NCBI GenBank assembly: GCA_016946835.1
Contig: JACVTC010000157.1
Span: 186,001 to 250,000, forward strand
Origin: Neocallimastix lanati (nom. inval.)
Taxonomy: Eukaryota > Neocallimastigomycota > Neocallimastigomycetes > Neocallimastigales > Neocallimastigaceae
Direction of reading: 5' to 3'
Length of the DNA stretch: 64,000 nt
Positions within the stretch are counted from its first letter, which is position 1. Every line of letters begins with the position of its first letter. A program made the position numbers and the translations under genes. The notes under the pieces are model-generated. The model had not been told where the DNA came from, did no database searches, and saw nothing but the letters and a program-made list of their open reading frames with translations. Shown piece after piece: positions 46,901-55,288 of the stretch.

Positions 46901-47843
46901 TAATATCTTGATCAAAATTTCCCAACTCTTCTATGATGTTCAGTAAAATTGTTATGACGATATTGATATCTTCATCTTTGTTATTATTAACGATCTTAAT
47001 AGTAAACAAAATTTAGAACAATGGTCTATTGGTCAGTCACCTTGGTCCTAACCTATGCTTCATAGATTCGACTTCCTCCTTTTTACATTTTATAAAAAAA
47101 TTTTCCATTTTAATCCTTTAATACATTTAATCTATATTTTACTAATTCTACGTTAATGATGGAAACTTCTAAGAATTTCTTAGTTAATTTATTTTACCAG
47201 AAATTATTAGAAAATTTTAGTTTTTATAAATTATTTTATTATTTTTTTCAAAGAATTCATTTTTTTTTTTTTTTTTTTTTTTTTGATTTTAAATCGTTTT
47301 TTCAAGAACTTTTTATATACCCTTTCAAAATATGAATTTGTTTTTTCTGGAATATAAAAATTTATATATTCTTGTTTCTCAAGCTTTTTTTTTTTTTTTT
47401 TTATGCTTTGTAATTTATATTTTCATATTTATTTAATAATAAACACAGAACTAAAAAAAAAAAAAAAAAAAAAAAAAATTATTATTTATTATTTATTTTC
47501 TGTCCAATAACTTATTAAAGGAAAAAAGTGGAAACACTTTTTTTAGAATGATTGATTAATACCTTTTGCGACAACAATTGATATCATTCTAAAATCATTT
47601 GAAATGTTGCAAATTAAAACTGATAGATCTCTCTATCTATTGATAACTCTAATTGATTACAACATATAAATTTTATAAATTGTCTCTACAAATCCAACTT
47701 ATAACAATTAAATAAATTAAATTAAATAAAAAAAAAAAAAGTTGGAGATATCGGGGATCGAACCCGAGGCTTCTTGCATGCAAAGCAAGCACTCTACCAC
47801 TGAGTTATATCCCCCCTTCAGTAATTTTTTAAAGTAGAGTAGT
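46901..47843. repeat. Segmental duplication with tRNA-Ala, copy 2
   Basis: Near-identical to 37855-38790. The copy continues after the inserted LTR F at 48794-48905 with tRNA-Ile. Confidence 0.9.
47743..47814 (-). tRNA. tRNA-Ala(UGC), intact copy
   Basis: 72 nt: acceptor GGGGATA/TATCTCC (one G-U pair), D-arm ACTC/GAGT with intact GG, anticodon stem CTTGC/GCAAG, loop TTTGCAT, T-arm TCGGG/CCCGA, discriminator A. Its 3' end plus CCA is exactly complementary to the primer-binding site at 49703-49720. Confidence 0.95.
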
Positions 47844-48793
47844 TGTAAAATATTTAATAATTTGAATACGTATTTAAATGTAATGTAATGTAAATTATTG
47901 TAATTATTGTGGATAAAAATGTTTTCCAAATTTTTAATATAAATTTAAATGTATTCCAAATTATTAATTTAAATAATTTTCTCAAAAATGTATGACTAAA
48001 TTATTTGGAGAATTTACATCATTATTACTCACTTTGAATCATGAAACTTTGTAAATTAAAAATAATTAGTCATGAAACTTGTAAATTAAAAATAATTAGT
48101 CATAAATTAGTTAAATTAAAATAATCAAAGAAAAATTGCCTTTTCCGTTTGTTTACAAAAACTTGCCGTTTTGTTTATTTATTTTTAGAAATATTAGATA
48201 GTTTTAAATAGTTTTTATATTAAAATAATTCATAAAAATTCATGTAATTTATTATTAAATGTAATTACAAATATATAATAATATTTTAGTTAGTTTATTA
48301 CAATCTATTCAATTTAAATTTTAATTTTCAAAAAGTATAAAATGAGTTAATTTTCAACTATTGAACGATAGTTGGAAAATAGTATAGAAAATAGTATAGT
48401 TTAGTTAGAAAATAGAATAGTATAGGAAATATTATAGATAAGATAGATAGTACAAATTTTATATTTTATTAATTAGTATTATAACTATTATTAGAATAGT
48501 TATCTTTTATAAAACAAATTTTATTTTAAATTTTATTTTAAAATCTTAACTGCTAGTAGGCTTTCCGGTAAAGGACCCTACGGTACCCAGTTAAGTGATT
48601 GTTGATTTTAGAATAGTTAAATTCAACAAATAAGAAATATTAATAAAAGGATTTTTTTATAAAACAAAAAATTAAATTAGTTTTTTAGTTTTAGTGTTTT
48701 AGTTAATAATTAATTATAGTGTTGATATAATAAAATAGTGTAAAATAAATTATAGTCTGTCCTCGCCGACCTAAGCTATTATTTTATTTTACA
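47844..48793 (+). mobile_element. Solo LTR F between tRNA-Ala and tRNA-Ile
   Basis: 950 bp; 8-bp terminal inverted repeat TGTAAAAT/ATTTTACA and a perfect 5-bp target duplication GTAGT (47839-47843, 48794-48798). The right duplicate touches the last base of tRNA-Ile. TATA-like AAGTATAAAATGAG at ~48337 gives plus orientation. An internal nested stem (CTTAACTG ... CAGTTAAG enclosing GTAGG ... CCTAC) lies at about 48545-48595. The empty site is preserved at 38766-38791. Confidence 0.9.
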
Positions 48794-48797
48794 GTAG

Positions 48798-48890
48798 TGC
48801 TCATGGCGGGGGTCGAACCCGCGATCTTCGCGTTGCATAAGAGGATCTCCCTTATAAGCACGACGCCTTAAACCTCTAGGCTACACGAGC
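48798..48890 (-). tRNA. tRNA-Ile(UAU) with 19-nt intron, copy 2
   Basis: Identical in sequence to 38792-38884, including the intron. LTR F ends against its 3' side and the gypsy element starts 15 bp upstream of its 5' end. Confidence 0.93.
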
Positions 48891-48905
48891 ACCTTGATGT
48901 TTTTC

Positions 48906-49694
48906 TAATACAGAATGAACAAATAATACTAATTGTGCTAGAATAATATAAATTATTCTAACCTTATAGATTATTCTATTCTATATAATTGGAACTTTCC
49001 AATATTCTTCAAATATTACTAAATAGAAATCTTAAGTTAATAAATCACCAATTAACTTATAATTCCTTTTTGAATTATCGATCCGATTCCATATAATGTA
49101 TTAAAAATCTTTAGCCAAAAATATTGTCCTTGCCCACTTAATATATTAATATTATATTTCTTTTGTATTATGTTATATTGAAAATAATCAAATCTATTTA
49201 ATTAGTTACTAAAATTTTCGTTATCAATATAAATTTATTTTTAATTACTAAATTTAACTAAACCACAATAAAATATTCTGTATAATCTCTTTATTTTTAT
49301 TTTATATATATTAGTATTAAACTATTATTAAATAATTAATAATTCAATAATATATAACTACTATTTATAACAATAATATTATTAACTAAAATAATAATTC
49401 AATTTCAATTTAAATGTTTTATTTATAAAAATAATTAGTAATTAGTTTATTAAAAAAAATAGTTAGGCTTTACAAATTTTAATTTGATAAAAAAATATAA
49501 ATACATGTAATTTTTAGTGAAATAAAATATAATTATAACTTTCTTTTTATTAAATAAATAATTATATTATTATTTTTCTTTTATAAATTTAAATAAATAA
49601 ATATTGATTTTAAAACAAATTATTTTTTTTTATTGTAATTTTATTATTTGTGTTAATTATTATTATATTCCTAAAATTATATGAACCATACCAT
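48906..49694 (+). mobile_element. 5' LTR (C3) of the gypsy element
   Basis: Ends GAACCATACCA, 8 nt before the primer-binding site. The start is placed at TAATACAGAATGAAC by similarity to TGATAAAGAATGAAG and TGGTAAAGAACGAA of C1 and C2 (the first G is mutated). TATA-like AAATATAAATAC at ~49493. The start is inferred; the end is well supported. Confidence 0.65.
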
Positions 49695-49702
49695 GAAAAA
49701 TT

Positions 49703-49720
49703 GGTGGAGATATCGGGGAA
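49703..49720 (+). promoter_or_regulatory. Primer-binding site for tRNA-Ala(UGC)
   Basis: TGGTGGAGATATCGGGGA is an 18-nt perfect complement of the 3' end (with CCA) of the tRNA-Ala at 47743-47814. Such a site 8 nt after the 5' LTR is where minus-strand DNA synthesis starts in LTR retrotransposons. Confidence 0.92.
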
Positions 49721-49894
49721 TATAATAATAAATTAATACATTAGGGATAAAATTATAATATTAATAAATATTTTTTCTAATAAAACAAATATTTTTTTAA
49801 AAAAAGAAAACAATTTTTATATTTTTAACTAATTATTATTAATTGTTAAAAATATTAATTAATATTAAATTAAACTAATATTCGTGCATAGATT

Positions 49895-50045
49895 TCCGGG
49901 TTAAGTTTATCCTACATAGTAATTGGGCTAGTAGGCTCTGGACTGCTATTTTTTATATTGAAAATAGTAACCGTGGCACACGCGTGGCATGACACCTTTC
50001 AAGAGGTAAGCTGCACGTCAGACAGTGTGTACTATCAGATTGCAC
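49895..50045 (+). other. Structured, relatively GC-rich gag leader
   Basis: A 150-nt island of balanced composition between the primer-binding site and gag, with CTATTTT/AAAATAG hairpin (49948-49972), ACACGCGTG and several GGCTAGTAGG-like tracts. GCTAGTAGGCT also occurs in LTR F near 48551. In retroelements this position often holds packaging or translation signals; that role is inferred. Confidence 0.45.
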
Positions 50046-50201
50046 GATTATTATAATTTAATAAGTGATTAATAATAATAAATAATTAATAATTTTATTA
50101 GTTAAAAGATTTATTTTTTTTAATTTTTTTATTTTTACTTTTTTATAACAATTTATACATTACGAGGTTTAGCATTCTATAGATACAATAAATTTTATTT
50201 T

Positions 50202-51119
50202 ATGAGAACATCCAGTACTTCCAGTACTCCAACAGAGAGTACTCCAGAAAGTAAGCTTAGCTTCAGAGAATTAAAGAAAGAATTAAAAGATTTTGAAAAG
50301 CTTACTAAACAAAACCTTGACATCAATTCCTGGGCAAATGAGTTAAAGGCATGGATAAAATACCAACATATCAAGGATCCTGAAACTATTTTTACTGCTT
50401 GTATATTAACGGCTTCTGGAGAACCAAGAGAAATTATCCAAGAACTAGAAGATGGAAATGATCTTACTGAAGATGAAGATTCTGATTTCGATAGCGATAG
50501 TGAAGGAGAAGATGATGAAGAAAATGAATCTACTAACACCTACCCAAGCCTTGATGAAATAATAAATCATCTGAAGACTTTTTATGGACTTAAAGAAGAT
50601 CAAACCAACTTGTTGCGAGAATTGCGTTCCATGAAAATAAAGAAGAACGAGAAAGTTAAAGATTTTAATGTCCGTTATAGATCTTTGTACCATAAATTGG
50701 ATAAAAAGAGAAGAAGAAAAATTAGTGTTTTAGATTATGCAGATTCCTTAACCAATAATCCTGACGCATGGAGAAAGGTTATGCTTAAAGACCATATTTC
50801 TATTATCAAAGCGTTCGCTATAGCTGAAAAATTTGATCGTTTATCTATTAAAAATAGTACTGAATATTATGATAAGACTCGTTACAATCTCCTTAACTCT
50901 AAAAGTAATTTTAATAAGAACATTTCAAATGATTTTAACAAACTAAAAACCCACAAAAATGTATCTATAGAAAATCTCACTAACAAGATGAAAGAAATGA
51001 AAATTAGTACTTGCTGGTTTTGTAGCAATGAAGGACATACCAAACGAAACTGTCCTAAATTAAATTCTATATTGGAAAATAACCGCAAGAAGTTTTATGA
51101 AAATTATTTAAACCACTAA
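50202..51119 (+). CDS. gag: Gag polyprotein of a Ty3/gypsy element
   Basis: 305 residues. Ser/Thr-rich N-terminus, then a helical capsid-like region of the retrotransposon-gag type (WANELKAWIKYQ; LREL near 145 through FNVRYRSLYHKL), an acidic insert (~85-112, EDEDSDFDSDSEGEDDEE) and a C-terminal CCHC zinc knuckle: Cys271, Cys274, His279, Cys284. Family knowledge: Gag assembles the cytoplasmic particle and packages RNA. The last codons contain the slippery heptamer TTTAAAC, and the stop TAA follows one codon later, so the sequence is arranged for -1 frameshifting into pol. The frame is intact. Confidence 0.93.
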   Translation: MRTSSTSSTPTESTPESKLSFRELKKELKDFEKLTKQNLDINSWANELKAWIKYQHIKDPETIFTACILTASGEPREIIQELEDGNDLTEDEDSDFDSDSEGEDDEENESTNTYPSLDEIINHLKTFYGLKEDQTNLLRELRSMKIKKNEKVKDFNVRYRSLYHKLDKKRRRKISVLDYADSLTNNPDAWRKVMLKDHISIIKAFAIAEKFDRLSIKNSTEYYDKTRYNLLNSKSNFNKNISNDFNKLKTHKNVSIENLTNKMKEMKISTCWFCSNEGHTKRNCPKLNSILENNRKKFYENYLNH

Positions 51120-51159
51120 AAGGGAGTAGAAGCACTCCCATCGTCAAAAAAATTGCTTC
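51107..51159 (+). promoter_or_regulatory. -1 ribosomal frameshift signal: slippery site plus pseudoknot
   Basis: TTTAAAC at 51107-51113 lies in the gag frame as T TTA AAC, a canonical -1 heptamer. After an 8-nt spacer comes stem 1 GGGAGT (51122-51127)/ACTCCC (51134-51139). Loop bases GAAGC (51129-51133) pair with GCTTC (51155-51159) as stem 2, giving an H-type pseudoknot with a 1-nt first loop and 15-nt last loop. Slipping by -1 bypasses the gag stop and enters the open pol frame. Confidence 0.88.
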
Positions 51160-53707
51160 AGTCTGCCATCGTCCCAAAACAGTTGACTTAAAAGAAGATG
51201 ATGATTATGAAGAAATTGCTGATTTCCAAGAAGGTACTACTACGGATTATTACGAAGATTTTGATGATGAGTCGGATGGTTCCAAAGAATTGGATTACTT
51301 AGTAAACGTTATAAAGAGAAAGGCAAATCCTAAAGATGAAGAGACTAGTGACCAAAGAGGAAAGAGGGTTCACCGTAGTCTAAGAGATGATCCTAAGCCA
51401 ATAGTTACTCCAGGTTTACGAAAACAAAAAGAAAATCAATTAAGGGGAACATCGCGACCAGTCAAAAAGCCAACAACTCAATTACATCCTTCGATTATGG
51501 CTCAACCCAGAATAGAGAAAGAAAAGAGGATTGAGAAAGAGCTAAGAGATAAGGAAAGAGCTAGTACTAGTACTTCTGTGGAAAATAATAAAAATAGTAT
51601 TGTCAATATTATTAATGAAGAAACTTCTCAGGAAGGAAATAATTCTAAACAAACTTTAAATAAATTAATTCAAGAAAAATCATCAGAAAAGTCAACTGAA
51701 ATTATGCCAACTAGAATTCCAAGAAGAATACAAATGCAAACTGATTGTGATAGTTATGACGTGATCAAAGATTTAAACTCCAGTAATTGCAATATTACAT
51801 TTGGACAATTATTGGACGTTGCTCCAAAGATACGGTCTCAAGTATCACAAGGACTTAAATTAGAAAAGAATAATACTAAAATTTCAGGTGCAGTGGATAA
51901 TATGTGTGCTACTACAATAATAACGAACAATATAGATCATACATATAAAAGTAAACATCATGAACCACAAGAAGATGATATTGCTATGGTTGATGTAATA
52001 GTAGATGGAGTTCGTGGTAAGGCTTTAATAGATTCATGTAGCAACTTAAGTATTATCACAAAGCAATTTTTAGATAAATTACCTTATCAGTATGAACCTA
52101 TAGGAGTTAGTGCAGGACGAATACGTTTAGCAACGATGAATGATGATTACTCAGAAGATGTGTTAATCAAAGTTCCCGTAAAAATTAATGAACTAGAACT
52201 ACTTGTTACGTGTAGAATTATAGACAAGGAGGATCCATTCTATGATATATTAATCAACCTCAAAACTCAAATTAATAACCAGTTATTTATACATCCAATT
52301 AGATATAGTCTTTGTCGATTTAATGATCAAGGTTTAATTGAAGAAATTGCACCTATTAATAATGAATATGATGACGAAGAAAAATTATTATGTGTAATCA
52401 AAGCATTGAATCACCAAGAAGCTAAGCAACAATTGAAAACGATTGAAGGATTACCACCCATAAAATATATATATGACACAGTTTTTCAAAGTACAATTAA
52501 TTCAAATTATAGAGAAGCTATTACTAAATTACTTGAAGAATATATTGATATAATTGCAACTTCTTCTGAAGAATTAACACCTTCAGATTTATCACCACAC
52601 AAAATTATTCTTAAGGAAGGAGTTAAACCTATTAAACAAAAATTTTATCGACTTAGTAAATTAAAAACAGATATCTTAAAAGAAGAATTAACCAAACTCA
52701 TATATAAACGATTAGTTGAACCTTCATGTTCAGAATGGTCATCACCAGTAGTACTTGTGCCTAAAAAGAACGGTAAATGGCGCCTGTGTATTGACTATAG
52801 GAAAGTAAATGAAGCAACTAAGAAGGATTCTTATTCTTTACCAAATATTGAGGAAATTTTTGATAGCTTAGATGGAGCAAAAATCTTCTCAACATTAGAT
52901 CTTTATTCCGGTTATCATCAAATATTAATGGATGATGATAGTGTTGAAATCACTACCTTTACAACTAAGTTCGGAAACTACCAATTCAAGGTAATGCCCT
53001 TCGGTTTAACAGGTGCTCCAGCTACATTCCAAAGAGAAATGAACCGTATACTATTTCCCTTAATAGGAAAATGCGTCTATAACTTTATCGATGATATTTT
53101 AATCTACTCAAGAACTGAAGAAGAACATCTAGAACATCTTAAACAAGTCTTAGAAATATTCAAGGAACATAAGTTAAAAATCAATATCGAAAAGTGTTCT
53201 TTCATGCAAACTGAAGTAGAAGTACTTGGACATAAAGTATCCTCAGAAGGTTTAAGTCCATTGGAAAACAAAGTTAAAGCTATTAAAGAATGGAAGGCTC
53301 CCTCTAACATTCATGAACTTCGATCATTTTTAGGAGCCATTGGATATTATAGAAATTTCATTAAGGACTTTGCAAAAGTTACTGCACCTCTATGCACTCT
53401 ATTAAGAAAAGGTGTTAAGTTTGAATGGAAAAAGGAACAAGAAGAAAGTTTTAAAATTCTTAAGGAAAGATTAATTAATGCCCCAATATTAAGATTTCCT
53501 AGATTCGATAGAGAATTTATTATAAGAACAGATGCTTCCTATGATGGTATAGGCGGTATGCTTTTACAAAAGGATGATGAAACTGGAAAGGAACATCCGG
53601 TTCATTATATTAGTAGAAGTTTATCTAAATCGGAAAAGAATTATGGAATTACGGATCTAGAAGGTGCTGCTCTAATTTACTTTATGGAAGTAATTGGTTT
53701 TACTTAA
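51119..53707 (+). CDS. pol: Pol polyprotein (protease, RT, partial RNase H), 3'-truncated
   Basis: Open in the -1 frame from before the gag stop; no own start is needed. An acidic N-terminal part is followed by a Lys/Arg- and Ser/Thr-rich part. Aspartic protease-like motif: ALIDSCSNLSI (Asp305) where D-T/S-G is usual. Reverse transcriptase: WSSPVVLVPKKNGKWRLCID, KDSYSLPNIEEI, STLDLYSGYHQI, MPFGLTGAPATFQ, catalytic FIDD (Asp658, Asp659), LGHKVSSEG and SFLGAIGYYRNFI. RNase H begins (Asp805 in RTDAS; YGITDLEGAAL) but after ALIYF the sequence jumps into an LTR, giving a stray end (MEVIGFT). The rest of RNase H and the integrase are lost, so the element is not autonomous, although gag through RT is uninterrupted. 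Confidence 0.92.
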   Translation, partial: KGSRSTPIVKKIASVCHRPKTVDLKEDDDYEEIADFQEGTTTDYYEDFDDESDGSKELDYLVNVIKRKANPKDEETSDQRGKRVHRSLRDDPKPIVTPGLRKQKENQLRGTSRPVKKPTTQLHPSIMAQPRIEKEKRIEKELRDKERASTSTSVENNKNSIVNIINEETSQEGNNSKQTLNKLIQEKSSEKSTEIMPTRIPRRIQMQTDCDSYDVIKDLNSSNCNITFGQLLDVAPKIRSQVSQGLKLEKNNTKISGAVDNMCATTIITNNIDHTYKSKHHEPQEDDIAMVDVIVDGVRGKALIDSCSNLSIITKQFLDKLPYQYEPIGVSAGRIRLATMNDDYSEDVLIKVPVKINELELLVTCRIIDKEDPFYDILINLKTQINNQLFIHPIRYSLCRFNDQGLIEEIAPINNEYDDEEKLLCVIKALNHQEAKQQLKTIEGLPPIKYIYDTVFQSTINSNYREAITKLLEEYIDIIATSSEELTPSDLSPHKIILKEGVKPIKQKFYRLSKLKTDILKEELTKLIYKRLVEPSCSEWSSPVVLVPKKNGKWRLCIDYRKVNEATKKDSYSLPNIEEIFDSLDGAKIFSTLDLYSGYHQILMDDDSVEITTFTTKFGNYQFKVMPFGLTGAPATFQREMNRILFPLIGKCVYNFIDDILIYSRTEEEHLEHLKQVLEIFKEHKLKINIEKCSFMQTEVEVLGHKVSSEGLSPLENKVKAIKEWKAPSNIHELRSFLGAIGYYRNFIKDFAKVTAPLCTLLRKGVKFEWKKEQEESFKILKERLINAPILRFPRFDREFIIRTDASYDGIGGMLLQKDDETGKEHPVHYISRSLSKSEKNYGITDLEGAALIYFMEVIGFT

Positions 53708-54184
53708 TTAATGTGATGATCAATATGGATAGAATATTGATCAAAAGCTTATCTAGGTTTTTCTATCTAATCTTTTCCTAGATAAGAGATTTGTTAAGAT
53801 TAGAAAACAACTTTTTTAATTATCCTTATTTTTCAAAAAAAAAAAAGTATAAATAAGGCTCTTGAGTTCTCTTTGAGAAATCAAGAATTATTATTATAAA
53901 AAATATAATAAATAATAATAACAACAATAATAATAAAATAAATACTTTTAATTATTTTTATATTAATAAAAAATAAATTGTTTAATAAAAGAATTTTCTT
54001 AAAACATAAACCAACTCTCTTTTGAAATTTAGTGTTTCGTTTATTATATTTACTATAATAAACTCCAAGTAATTAGATTTGAATCATAGGTAAGAATAAT
54101 TCATTTCTAAATCTTTAATATTAGCAGTTAGAGCTAATATTAATGATTAATAATTTAATTATATTTTATAATTAAATTATTACA
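53690..54184 (+). mobile_element. Truncated LTR of family A fused to pol
   Basis: From GGAAGTAAT onward the sequence matches the inside of LTR A (reverse complement of 39388-38901). The first ~400 bp of the LTR are missing. TATAAATAAGG near 53848 and the CTCTTGAGTTCTCTTTGAG stretch give plus orientation; it ends AATTATTACA. It differs from the element's own 5' LTR family, so pol was joined to a different element. Confidence 0.75.
53748..53804 (+). other. Conserved RNA pseudoknot in LTR A''
   Basis: CTTATCTAGG (53748-53757)/CCTAGATAAG (53777-53786) and TCTAATC (53766-53772)/GATTAGA (53798-53804), same as in LTR A. Confidence 0.65.
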
Positions 54185-54186
54185 GT

Positions 54187-54728
54187 TGATACGAAGTATT
54201 TAATAGGAATGTAAAGTGATATAATTATTATTTTAATTATAATTGTAAATAATTTTTATATTAATTTTTTCTAAAAAGTAAAAATTATTATTTATTTTAT
54301 AAAAGATATAATATTATAAAATTATAAAAATATTTTATTGTTAATATAAGTTTATTATAAAAATATATATAATATAATTAATTATATAACAAGTACAAAT
54401 TTTAAATAATAATAATATAGAGAATAATAAGATAAAAGTTAGGAAGTTTTAATTATAAAAAAAAGTGTTGTGTTTTTATTTTTTATTTAAAGTATTAATG
54501 GAAAATGAATAATAGTGAATAATTATATTAATAAATAAATATAATAAAGTGAATAATTTTAATAAATAAATATAATAAAATGAATATTATATTCTAAAAT
54601 AATAATTTGAGTGTATTAAATAAATAAATATAAAATAATTATTATACTATTTTATAAATAAAATATTTCTTGATTAATTCCTTCTTGCTTGTCCCATATT
54701 TTATGATACTTTTAAATAAATTGTATCA
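54187..54728 (+). mobile_element. LTR D, 5' LTR of a second element
   Basis: Starts TGATACGAAGTATTTAATAG two bases after LTR A'' and ends with TGATAC-13 nt-GTATCA (54704-54728); 542 bp, same family as D'. Eight bases later comes a primer-binding site, so this is a 5' LTR followed by internal sequence. Confidence 0.7.
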
Positions 54729-54736
54729 ACCATTTT

Positions 54737-54751
54737 TGGTGGAGAATCCGG
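54737..54751 (+). promoter_or_regulatory. Primer-binding site of the second element
   Basis: TGGTGGAGAATCCGG starts with the TGG complementary to CCA and has the same 8-nt spacing from the LTR as the first element. The cognate tRNA (3' end CCGGATTCTCCA) is not encoded in this window. An inverted repeat TTCTTGCTTG (54682-54691)/CAAGCAAGAA (54758-54767) encloses it. Confidence 0.65.
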
Positions 54752-55126
54752 TCTAAGCAAGCAAGAAAATATCGTGAAAATATAGTATAAAAATTAAATA
54801 AATGATAATTATAAAAAAAAATTGTAAAATAAAATAAAATAAATAAAAAAAAAAATTTATAAAAAAAATTATTATAATAAATTGTAGTAATTTTATAAAT
54901 ATATAAAAAATATTTATATTCAGTTATAAAATTAAATTAATACTGAGAGAGTACTGGATTTGTTTTAAAGAGAATAAAGGGTGAATAGAATCGAAAATTG
55001 AGTATGGCAAGAGAGTAGATATAATTCACAGCCTTGAAAATTTAAAACAAATAGCCAAGAAAATCAGAGAATTAAATATATATAATAAAAATTAAATAAT
55101 AATATATAATATATATTATAAAAAAA

Positions 55127-55170
<44 letters not shown>

Positions 55171-55174
55171 AAAT

Positions 55175-55288
55175 ATGGATTCTTTGAAAATCTATAAAGT
55201 CCTCCCTAGGTTAGAAGACTCTGATAATAATGTAGTGGATTGGATTGAAGATCTTAGCAACTTAATAAGTAAAATAAATTTACAATAG
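55175..55288 (+). pseudogene. Gag N-terminal stub of the second element
   Basis: 37 codons from ATG at 55175: MDSLKIYKVLPRLEDSDNNV then VDWIEDLSNLISKINLQ, a plausible gag start (charged, with a W-centred helix) about 420 nt downstream of the primer-binding site. It ends in a stop where unrelated subtilase sequence begins in another frame. Identification rests on position more than similarity. Confidence 0.45.

Noticed and set aside
47717-47929. 70-codon antisense frame across tRNA-Ala
   Set aside because: It overlaps a well-folded tRNA gene and LTR F; no protein features.
50195-50693. Antisense Ser-rich and hydrophobic open frames within gag
   Set aside because: Opposite-strand shadows of the gag coding sequence.
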